Source: Ectothiorhodospiraceae bacterium WFHF3C12 (GTDB lineage: Bacteria > Pseudomonadota > Gammaproteobacteria > Nitrococcales > Nitrococcaceae). From it: a stretch of DNA of 36,302 nucleotides. Of this stretch, positions 1-6,943 are shown piece after piece. Under the pieces are notes generated by a model. That model did not search any database. It was not told where the DNA came from and was given only the letters and a program-made list of their open reading frames with translations. The stretch spans positions 1-36,302 of the forward strand of contig JACDUA010000048.1 in the NCBI GenBank assembly GCA_013519935.1, read 5' to 3'. Made by a program: the position numbers and the translations under genes. Within the stretch, counting starts at the first letter, position 1. Every line of letters starts with the position of its first letter.

Positions 1-878
1 CCCACCGCGTAGAGCACCCAGAAGGCGGCGATGAACAGCAGTGTCACATGCAGCCGCGGGTCGCCGTAGAAGGCCTCCGGGTCGTACCCCTGCTCGAGAC
101 CGAAGCGATAGTCGTCGAATATGACCCGACCTTTGGCGGAAAGCAGCCCGTTCACCAGATTGGCGGCGAACCGGGCGTTGTCCGCCTCGGCAAGCGCCCC
201 GTGGGAGAAAAGCCCGGTGTAGGCGCTGACAATCACCGTTCCGCGCCCCCGGGCCAGCCACCACAACGCCGGGGCACCGTCCTGCTCCAACAACGCCAGG
301 GACGGATGCCCGCCGAAGGCCGCGTTCGGCGATGGCGGCGGCGCTGCCGGCCCCGGCACGTGCACGCGATCCACGCCGGCCACCAGCGGATGTCGCCGCG
401 CCGGGGTCAGAATCAGAGATGAGTCGTCTGCGCCCGACTCCTCCGGCCGGAGGGGCGGCGCATTCGTGAGCTCCAGCTCCAGTCGCTGCAGGGCCGTCTC
501 CACATTGCCCGCCGAGAGCTGGCGCCAGTGCGGCGCGCTGGCAAAGGCGCCGAAGACGGCGAGGTGATTGCCGCCCTCCACCCAGGCCCGCAGCGCCCGC
601 GCCTCCTCGGCGCCCAATTCGGCCTTGCCGGGAACGCTCATGACCAGCAGGTGACCACGGCCGTCGGGCAGCTCGGTCAGGGGCGCCCGGTGACTGGCGG
701 TGGAGACGCCCTGCCCGGATAGCCAGCGCCCGAGGGCAAGCAAGCCGGCGTCTCCACGGTCGACGCTGGTCGGCAGCGAGGTCTCCGGCGGGCGCGGCTG
801 ACCCAGCGGGGTGAGAATCATCAACACCAGCAGCAGCGAGACGACGCCGCCGAGCAGGGCAAACAGGCGCTCGCGCAT
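1..878 (-). CDS. DUF4350 domain protein, 3' end outside window
   Basis: Reading the minus strand from an ATG at 878 gives at least 292 codons with no stop before the window edge. Residues about 5-24 form a hydrophobic anchor, and a second hydrophobic stretch (about 274-292) begins at the edge. The region between resembles the DUF4350 fold: a predicted extracytoplasmic part containing HLLVMSVPGKAELG and GTVIVSAYTGLFSH, with a conserved-looking NARFAANLV near the end. Its start overlaps the stop of the upstream gene in TGATG, so the two are probably translationally coupled. DUF4350 proteins usually sit with MoxR ATPases, DUF58 and DUF4129 proteins; the biochemical role is unknown. The MoxR and DUF58 genes would be expected to the left of the window. 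Confidence 0.8.
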   Translation of the reverse strand, partial: MRERLFALLGGVVSLLLVLMILTPLGQPRPPETSLPTSVDRGDAGLLALGRWLSGQGVSTASHRAPLTELPDGRGHLLVMSVPGKAELGAEEARALRAWVEGGNHLAVFGAFASAPHWRQLSAGNVETALQRLELELTNAPPLRPEESGADDSSLILTPARRHPLVAGVDRVHVPGPAAPPPSPNAAFGGHPSLALLEQDGAPALWWLARGRGTVIVSAYTGLFSHGALAEADNARFAANLVNGLLSAKGRVIFDDYRFGLEQGYDPEAFYGDPRLHVTLLFIAAFWVLYAV

Positions 879-1822
879 CAGCGCCGACCCTCCTGGTTCC
901 GCGCCAGTTCCCAGGCAAGCTGCAAACAGCGCCGCCGGCGCTCCGAATCGGGCACCCGGCCGCCGAACAGAGCCGACTCGGCGGCCAGAGACAGCTCGCG
1001 GAACGCCGGGGCGCTGTCCGCCTGCGCCCCATCGAGCCGTCGCCGGATAAGACCGTTGGTCATCCGCCGGGCCCCCGGCATTCGCCCATTTCGCTCCCAC
1101 TCCTCGACCAGCCAGGCCAGCATGGCGGGCACCTGCTCGGCGGGCGCGAGCTCATCCACGGACTGCAGTCGCCTTGGCGCGGCCACGGCGGCCCCGGTTC
1201 TCCCCTCGCCGGCGGCATACCGGGTGCGTCGCCACCGGCCCATACGTGGCCAGCGCAAACCGATCAGGATCCAGGCAATCAAACCAAGCGCGACAACCGC
1301 CAGGACCCCCTGAAGGACCGGCATCAGCCAGTGACCATTGGCGTCCAGCCAGTCGGCCACCGCCCGGACCCAGTTCGGTTCTTCGGCCGGCTCCGGCGCC
1401 TGACTGTCCAGCCACTCGCGCAGCCGTCTCAACCAGTCCGGGAGGGCGGGTACGTGGCTCTCCGCCACGACCTGGTCTACCTGATCCATCTCGACCGTGA
1501 TCCGGCCCTGCTCGATGGGCGTGAAACCGCGCGCCAGTCCCCGCAGCTCGGCGACGGATACGGGTTCGAGGAGCCAGCCCGGCGCCGGGGCTTCGGTGCG
1601 AGCGGCCTCGGCCAGTGCGGGGCAGCGTGTCTCGATGCTCACCCGGGCATCGGAAGGCAGCCCCTCCAGGGCCGCCAGGCATTGGTGTCCGGGGGACGCG
1701 GCGAGCACCGGTGAGACGGCGAGGCTCGTAACGGCGGCCAGCAGGCCCCGCCGTATTGCGCCTGCCATGGCGCCGGATCGAGCTACGGGAGACCAGGCGC
1801 GTCCATGCGGTGTGTTCGGCAT
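878..1822 (-). CDS. DUF4129 domain membrane protein
   Basis: This 314-residue protein has a signal-like hydrophobic stretch (residues about 24-41, ending in VLAAS), a Pro/Glu-rich extracytoplasmic part, one transmembrane helix (about 165-188, LMPVLQGVLAVVALGLIAWI) and a basic cytoplasmic tail. The last 90 residues fit DUF4129: a helix with MLAWLVEEWERNG, then GLIRRRL, FRELSLAAESALFGG and a closing arginine-rich helix. The family lies in operons with MoxR ATPases, DUF58 and DUF4350 proteins and is thought to belong to an envelope-linked complex; no enzymatic activity is established. An internal ATG at 1768 would place the signal peptide directly at the N-terminus and is a credible alternative start. 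It lies 45 bases after the upstream membrane-protein gene and overlaps the DUF4350 start. Confidence 0.75.
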   Translation of the reverse strand: MPNTPHGRAWSPVARSGAMAGAIRRGLLAAVTSLAVSPVLAASPGHQCLAALEGLPSDARVSIETRCPALAEAARTEAPAPGWLLEPVSVAELRGLARGFTPIEQGRITVEMDQVDQVVAESHVPALPDWLRRLREWLDSQAPEPAEEPNWVRAVADWLDANGHWLMPVLQGVLAVVALGLIAWILIGLRWPRMGRWRRTRYAAGEGRTGAAVAAPRRLQSVDELAPAEQVPAMLAWLVEEWERNGRMPGARRMTNGLIRRRLDGAQADSAPAFRELSLAAESALFGGRVPDSERRRRCLQLAWELARNQEGRR

Positions 1823-1867
1823 TCCGTATTTCGGTGCTCTGAAACCCGCGAGAAGGGCGGCGTCTTC

Positions 1868-2749
1868 CTAGGTGACCGCCGCTTCGGCCTCCACATCCCC
1901 CGCCAGCCTGGCTTCCAGGTCGCCGCCTTCCTTGCGCATCCGCAGGTCGTTGAGCGTCGCCAGGAGCCCGGCGAACATGTAAGGGGTGAGCAGGCCCTGG
2001 AATAGCAGCATCAGCAGGTAGGTGCCGCCGAGGCTGAGCATCATCTGGATCTGGGCATTGCCCACGGCCACCAGGCCCACCAGGAAACCGCCCACCGCGG
2101 CGAACACACCGCTGATGATCATGTAGATGATCATTATGACGGTCACGATGAGCAATACCCGCCACCAGTTGCCCTTCACCAGGGCGTAGCTGTGACGCAC
2201 GGCCTTGAGGCCGCTCTCCCGGTCCGTGACGGTGAGCACGAAGGCGAACATCAGGTACACCAGCACGGCCAGCGGCAGCAGCGCCAGCACCGCGGTTGCC
2301 AGCGCACCGGCCATGGGGCTGACGTCCATCAGCAGAGCGGCGGCGGCGATGGCGGGTATGGCGGAGCCGGCCAATGCCAGGTACCAGACAATGGCCGTCC
2401 ATATCATCGGCAGCAGCCGCTTGAACCCCACGGCCACGGCATCGCCGATCGCCGCGTCAGGCGCGTCGCGGCCCGCGGCATCCACCTGGTGGATGATCCC
2501 CAGGTAGACGCCGAGGGAGGCGATACTGCAGACGACGCTCAGGATGCCTGTCACGAGGGCACCGCTGCCGGCATCCGGCGTCCCGACCGACCGAAAGGTG
2601 ACGACGAAACTCAGCACCGCCGGGGCGATGACCAGAAAGACCGCGATGAGGGCCAGTAGAGTCGACTTGCCGAAGCTCGCCCGGTAGAGGCGGAAGGAAA
2701 TGTCCAGAACGCGTCCGATACCCGAAGGTCCGTCTGGGTAGACAGCCAT
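1868..2749 (-). CDS. Polytopic membrane protein, YciC/GDPD-membrane-domain-like
   Basis: A 293-residue hydrophobic protein with about six predicted membrane segments, including LALIAVFLVIAPAVLSFVV near residue 35, an Ala-rich one near 130, LALLPLAVLVYLMFAFVLTV near 160 and VLLIVTVIMIIYMIISGVFA near 200. The N-terminal motif GRVLDISFRLYRASFGKS is typical of membrane proteins related to the membrane domain of glycerophosphodiester phosphodiesterases. A short charged tail (GGDLEARLAGDVEAEA) ends it. The ATG at 2749 has a purine-rich stretch (GGGGGAATC) just upstream. It is the first gene of a minus-strand unit with the DUF4129 and DUF4350 genes. Function is unknown; a role in membrane assembly of that unit is inference from position. 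Confidence 0.7.
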   Translation of the reverse strand: MAVYPDGPSGIGRVLDISFRLYRASFGKSTLLALIAVFLVIAPAVLSFVVTFRSVGTPDAGSGALVTGILSVVCSIASLGVYLGIIHQVDAAGRDAPDAAIGDAVAVGFKRLLPMIWTAIVWYLALAGSAIPAIAAAALLMDVSPMAGALATAVLALLPLAVLVYLMFAFVLTVTDRESGLKAVRHSYALVKGNWWRVLLIVTVIMIIYMIISGVFAAVGGFLVGLVAVGNAQIQMMLSLGGTYLLMLLFQGLLTPYMFAGLLATLNDLRMRKEGGDLEARLAGDVEAEAAVT

Positions 2750-2908
2750 GATGATTCCCCCAAATCGATTGTCTTTTTATGGTGTTGAGCCGCGCCACAG
2801 CCCGCTGTGCCGCGCGCGGTTCGACCATACCCTACCACCGCCGGGGGATGCGGGGAATCGGGAAACCGTTCATCGAAGCCGGCGGGTGGAGGCCGGCCCG
2901 GTCTGGCC

Positions 2909-2926
2909 AGCGCGCCTTCGCGCGCT
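2909..2926. terminator. Perfect GC hairpin at the FHA gene stop
   Basis: A 7-bp perfect stem (AGCGCGC / GCGCGCT) with a CTTC loop overlaps the TAG stop of the FHA gene. There is no U-tract on either strand, so it is at best a weak or Rho-assisted terminator or an mRNA 3' stabiliser. Confidence 0.3.
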
Positions 2927-3287
2927 ACTTCCGGGTCACGTAGACGCCCGGGATCCAGGTCTTCTTGACCCGCGCCGTCTTCTCCAGCTCCGACTCCGTC
3001 CGCTCGACGAACTTGAACACGGTCCAGCCCACGCGAAGGTGATCGTCGGACCGCAGCGCGTGCCGCTCGATGCGCTCGTCGTTGATGTAGGTGCCATTGG
3101 TGCTGTCGAGGTCCTCGACCATGAAGCCGCCGGACCCGTCGGGCACGACCCGCGCGTGGTTCGCGCTCACCGAAATATCGTCGATCTGCACGGCGCTGTG
3201 CGATGACCGGCCAATGGTGAGGCCCTCGCCGGCCAGCTCGAACTCGTTGGTCACCACACCGTCGACCAGGTGTAGAAGTTTAGCCAT
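2925..3287 (-). CDS. Single FHA-domain protein
   Basis: A 120-residue protein that is almost entirely one forkhead-associated (FHA) domain. Diagnostic elements are TIGRSSHSAVQI (GR..S, about 24-35), ISVSANHARV (S..H, about 39-48), and DSTNGTYIN (about 62-70), which together form the phosphothreonine-binding loops. FHA domains bind phosphothreonine peptides, so a Ser/Thr kinase partner would be expected, but none is seen in the window. The C-terminal tail (KKTWIPGVYVTRK) is basic. The ATG at 3287 is preceded by GAGGCGGG. It is separated from the downstream membrane-protein gene by 175 bases and from the upstream PHA synthase-like gene by about 90, so it may be its own transcription unit. Confidence 0.85.
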   Translation of the reverse strand: MAKLLHLVDGVVTNEFELAGEGLTIGRSSHSAVQIDDISVSANHARVVPDGSGGFMVEDLDSTNGTYINDERIERHALRSDDHLRVGWTVFKFVERTESELEKTARVKKTWIPGVYVTRK

Positions 3288-3375
3288 GACCCGCCTCCCG
3301 CGTTTTCACGGGAAGGCTAACAACGTCATGGCGCCGCAACTGTGTAACGGCGCACATCCCTCCCGATGGCGGCGG

Positions 3376-5136
3376 TCAGGTCTGGTAGACGTAGGTGCCC
3401 GGCGCCTTGCCCAGCGGCGGGAGGCCCTCATCCGGTGCTCCCAGCTCCGGGGGGCCGCGCCGGTTGCCGGAGTGCTCCCGCAGCCATGCCTCCCATTCGG
3501 GCCACCAGGAGCCTTCCTCCAGGCGCGCCTCGGCCAGGAACTGCTCCGGCGAGACGTAGCGGTCATGCACGTTGCGGGTGAGCACGCGGTAACGTCGGCG
3601 GGGATGGCCGGGCTCCGAGACAATGCCCGCGTTATGGCCGCCGGAGGTCAGCAGGAACGTGGTGTCGGTGTGGGCGAACCGGTTGATCTTGTAGGCCGAT
3701 TTCCAGGGGGCGACGTGGTCCTTCTCGGTGCCCACCGAGAAGATCGGCGCCTTGATGTCGCCGAGATGGATGGGCTGTCCACCCACGTCGTAGCGGCCCT
3801 CGGCCAGGTCGTTGTTCAGAAACAGCTGGCGCAGGTACTCGCTGTGCATGCGGTACGGCAGTCGCGTCGCATCGGCGTTCCAGGCCATCAGCTCGATCAT
3901 GGGGCGGCGCTCGCCGAGCATGTACTCGTTGATCATCCGCGACCAGACCAGATCCTGGGAACGCAGCAACGCGAAGGCACCCGCCATCTGGTTGCGCCCG
4001 AGATAACCCCGGGACCACATCATGTCCTCCAGGAAGGCCACCTGGCTGTCGTCGATGAACAGCTCCAGCTCGCCGGGCTCGCGGAAATCCTGCTGGGCGG
4101 CCAGCAGGGAAACGCTGGCCAGGCGGTCGTCGGTATCCCGTGCCATGGCCGCCGCCGCCATGCTGAGCAGCGTCCCGCCCAGGCAGTAGCCCACCGCGTG
4201 GACCTTCTGCTCCGGCACGATCCTGTTGATCACCTGCAGGGCGTCCATGACGCCCAGACGCCGGTAGTCCTCCATGCCGAAGTGCCGGTCGTCGGCGCCC
4301 GGATTCTTCCAGGAGATGGCGAAGACGGTGTGCCCCTGGCTGACCAGGTACTCCACCAGGGACGCACCCGGCTTCAGGTCGAGGATGTAGTACTTCATGA
4401 TCCAGGCCGGAACGACCAGCACGGGCTCCGGGAACACCGTCTTGGTCTGCGGCTCGTACTGAATGAGCTCCATGAGCTCGTTGCGGTAGACCACCCGGCC
4501 CGGCGTCGCGGCCATGTCGCGGCCCACCTTGTAGTCTTCCACGCCGGCGGGCGGGCGGCCGCCCATGTCGCGCTCGACATCGTCGACGAAGTTCTGCCAG
4601 CCACGCACCAGGTTCTGACCGCCTTCCTGCATCGTGCGCTCCAGCAGCTCCGGGTTCGTCCACAGATAGTTGGACGGCGAGAACACGTCCAGGACCTGGC
4701 GGCCCATGAAGTTGACCACCTCTTCATGGTGCGGATTGACGCCGCGCACCCCAGTGGTGGCGTTATGCCACCACTGCTGCCAGAGCAGGAAGGACTGGTA
4801 GATCAGGTTGAACGGAAACTGCTGCCACTGCTCGGCGTCGAAGCGGCGGTCCTGGGGCAGCGGCTCGATGCACGGCTGCGTTTCCGGATTCGTCGCACAG
4901 CGGCTGGCGTAGACAGACAGGCGCAACGCCTTGCGGAAGGCCTTCTCGTTGAGCTCGGCCTGCTTGCCCGGGTGCATGCCCAGGTGCATTGCCCAGTCGA
5001 GGTTGGCCAGGGTCATGGCCACCGGGGAAAGGCCCCGCGTGAACCGGCCGAGCCCGGCGTGCAGCATCCTGTCGACGACACCCGCCTCGCCGGTGATCAG
5101 CTGGCCCGTGTATTCCTGCTCTGCTTCGGCTGCCAT
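3376..5136 (-). CDS. phaC: Divergent PHA synthase (PhaC-like)
   Basis: A poly(3-hydroxyalkanoate) synthase-family alpha/beta hydrolase that would polymerise hydroxyacyl-CoA at the granule surface. With the ATG at 5136 (GAGG five bases upstream) it has 586 residues. The catalytic triad is visible: Cys318 in GYCLGG, Asp473 in EKDHVAPW and His501 in GGHNAG. The N-terminal synthase domain includes FSPSNYLWTNPELL, and the C-terminus has the family motifs EGSWWPEW and APGTYV. A TTG at 5178 would add 14 residues but overlaps a hairpin and is less likely. It differs clearly from the canonical synthase at 16334-18136: the segment after the histidine (VSEPGHPRRRY) replaces the usual NPP.KNK. Either a second active synthase with different specificity or a regulatory paralogue is possible. 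It follows mscS by 118 bases. Confidence 0.85.
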   Translation of the reverse strand: MAAEAEQEYTGQLITGEAGVVDRMLHAGLGRFTRGLSPVAMTLANLDWAMHLGMHPGKQAELNEKAFRKALRLSVYASRCATNPETQPCIEPLPQDRRFDAEQWQQFPFNLIYQSFLLWQQWWHNATTGVRGVNPHHEEVVNFMGRQVLDVFSPSNYLWTNPELLERTMQEGGQNLVRGWQNFVDDVERDMGGRPPAGVEDYKVGRDMAATPGRVVYRNELMELIQYEPQTKTVFPEPVLVVPAWIMKYYILDLKPGASLVEYLVSQGHTVFAISWKNPGADDRHFGMEDYRRLGVMDALQVINRIVPEQKVHAVGYCLGGTLLSMAAAAMARDTDDRLASVSLLAAQQDFREPGELELFIDDSQVAFLEDMMWSRGYLGRNQMAGAFALLRSQDLVWSRMINEYMLGERRPMIELMAWNADATRLPYRMHSEYLRQLFLNNDLAEGRYDVGGQPIHLGDIKAPIFSVGTEKDHVAPWKSAYKINRFAHTDTTFLLTSGGHNAGIVSEPGHPRRRYRVLTRNVHDRYVSPEQFLAEARLEEGSWWPEWEAWLREHSGNRRGPPELGAPDEGLPPLGKAPGTYVYQT

Positions 5137-5254
5137 ATACGCCTCGATATCTGGATGATGCGATAGGGAAATCCCCAACCCCTGAAGGGGTCCGCTGGCA
5201 CTCCTGGACGGAACACCAGCCTACCGCCCTTCGTTCACATCCATTTGACACAGA

Positions 5255-6106
5255 TCACCCGCCGCTCGTTTCGCCGCCCTCAAGGCGCACGGGCAACATC
5301 GGCCCCTGCCCCAGCTGGATGCTGCGATGGGGAAACGGAATCTCGATGCCGGCCTCGGCAAAGGCTTCCAGAATCGCCGCGTGCAGGTCGGTCCGCACGG
5401 CCAGGAAGTTCTCTCGCCGGACCCAGACCGAGAACTGCAGGTTCACGGCGGAGTCGCCGAAGCCCAGAACCATGACCATGGGCTCCGGCTCCGCGAGGCA
5501 ACGCGGGTCACGATCGGCAATGCCCATCAGGACTTCGCGCACCTGCGCGATGTCGCTGCGATACGCCACGCCGATCGGCATGTCCAGGCGGCGGATGGGG
5601 AAACGGGTCAGATTGGTGACCTCCGACTTCAGGATGGTCTCGTTGGGAATGCGAACGAACAGGTTGTCGAAAGTCCGCAGCTTGATCGACAGAGGGTCCA
5701 CCGAGAGTATTTCGCCGGTGATGCCCGCCACGCGGATCACGTCACCGACGCCGAACGGCCGCTCCCAGAGCAGGAAAACCCCGCTGATGAGATTCGAGGC
5801 CGACGTCTGGGAGGCGAAGGCCAGGGCCACCGAGAGCACCCCCGCCGCGCCCAGCAATACGCCGAGCCGGAAACCGAGCTGGTGCAAGGCCGACGCCACC
5901 GCCAGACCGAGGATCAGGTAGAAAACCACCCGGCGCAGCAACAGCGTCTGATGCGGATCGAGGCTGTGCCGGAAGACGCGGGTGGCCAGCCCGGCCAGAA
6001 CCCGCCCCACCAGGGCGCCCAGGGCGATCAGGATCAGGGCCCGGACGATACCCCAGACCATGCCACCGCTCAGGTAGCTTCCCAACGTTGTCCAGAAATC
6101 CGCCAT
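5255..6106 (-). CDS. MscS-family mechanosensitive channel
   Basis: A 283-residue small MscS-type channel that would open under membrane tension to release solutes on hypo-osmotic shock. Hydrophobic helices lie at about 18-40 and 60-80. The pore helix TM3 follows (about 82-115) with the Gly/Ala pattern GAAGVLSVALAFASQTSASN, ending in ISGVFLL. The beta domain begins with RPFGVGDVIRV and contains IPNETIL and the family motif NLTRFPIRR, and the C-terminal alpha/beta domain ends in EIPFPHRSIQL. This is the minimal three-helix architecture. It is 27 bases downstream of the DUF432 gene and likely co-transcribed with it. Confidence 0.92.
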   Translation of the reverse strand: MADFWTTLGSYLSGGMVWGIVRALILIALGALVGRVLAGLATRVFRHSLDPHQTLLLRRVVFYLILGLAVASALHQLGFRLGVLLGAAGVLSVALAFASQTSASNLISGVFLLWERPFGVGDVIRVAGITGEILSVDPLSIKLRTFDNLFVRIPNETILKSEVTNLTRFPIRRLDMPIGVAYRSDIAQVREVLMGIADRDPRCLAEPEPMVMVLGFGDSAVNLQFSVWVRRENFLAVRTDLHAAILEAFAEAGIEIPFPHRSIQLGQGPMLPVRLEGGETSGG

Positions 6107-6133
6107 ATCGATCCACTCTCCGGCCGCGCCCGG

Positions 6134-6943
6134 TCAGCCCTGAAACAGAACCCCGAAGGCACGCATTACCGAGCTGCGACCACTCGCACGCCTCGGCCCT
6201 TCCACGCGCCGCGCCTCCCCGGCCTCCTGCGGCGGGCCCGCCTGGGGCGTGACCTCCGCGCTGGCATCGCGCTCCACCCGGCGCATGTCCACGGCCTCGG
6301 TCCAGAACCGGCCGCCGGCGTCCCGGTACAGGGACAGCAGCGGCGCCGGCACGCTGACCCGCTCCAGGGCCAGGACGTCACCGGCGTCGTTACGTATGCG
6401 CAGCGGTATCACCGCCCGGGCCGGGGAGCGATCGGTGTCTTCCAGGGACAGCCGGCAACGCGTGCGAACCGCATAACATAGTTCGCCTTCTACCGGCGAC
6501 GGGCCGAACCAGGTATCCGAAGGCTGAAAGGTTGGGTATTCGGCCAGAACCCGCTGCGGATTGCCGATGCCGATCACGACCCAGAGTGGGACGGACAGGT
6601 AAACCCGCGCGCTCCCCCCGGCGGGGACGCGCACCGGCGCCACCGGCCGGCCGACCACGGCACGGTCCGGAAGCCGTGGCTGTAGCCGGATCACCGAGTC
6701 CCGCCCCTCGTGAATGAACCGTTCCTCGTCGCGTTCGGGCAACCAGTCGGGAAAGCCCGTCAGCGAGCGAACGCCGCTGGCCGGGTCCAGAGGGTCCTCC
6801 CCCTGGTGTCGACGCAGCCGCCATTCCCTGGCCCCTCGCTGAATGACCAGCGTCATCGGTCCGATCCGCCACTGCCGGAGCTCCCCGGCAGCCAGCTCGA
6901 AATCACCGCACCAGGCCCCGTCGTCGGCCACTCGTTCCTGCAT
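6134..6943 (-). CDS. DUF432-like protein
   Basis: The ATG at 6943 overlaps the stop of the ABC permease gene (TGATG), giving 269 residues. The soluble protein has no signal peptide. Motifs near the middle (VPLWVVIGIG, DTWFGPSPVEGELCYAVRTR) resemble DUF432, a family of unknown function known from archaea and some bacteria and often placed beside MscS channels, as here. The C-terminal 40 residues are low-complexity (Pro, Arg, Glu). Although the reading frame stays open far into the permease gene, the protein-like part starts at the overlap. The link to the mechanosensitive channel is inference from adjacency. Family assignment is from memory of the motif and could be wrong. Confidence 0.65.
   Translation of the reverse strand: MQERVADDGAWCGDFELAAGELRQWRIGPMTLVIQRGAREWRLRRHQGEDPLDPASGVRSLTGFPDWLPERDEERFIHEGRDSVIRLQPRLPDRAVVGRPVAPVRVPAGGSARVYLSVPLWVVIGIGNPQRVLAEYPTFQPSDTWFGPSPVEGELCYAVRTRCRLSLEDTDRSPARAVIPLRIRNDAGDVLALERVSVPAPLLSLYRDAGGRFWTEAVDMRRVERDASAEVTPQAGPPQEAGEARRVEGPRRASGRSSVMRAFGVLFQG

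Noticed and set aside
3091..5166. Long open frames antisense to the PHA synthases (also 16340-18337) and to purK/purE (12064-13611)
   Set aside because: They mirror the sense genes' GC-rich third positions, have no domain-like sequence and no ribosome-binding sites.
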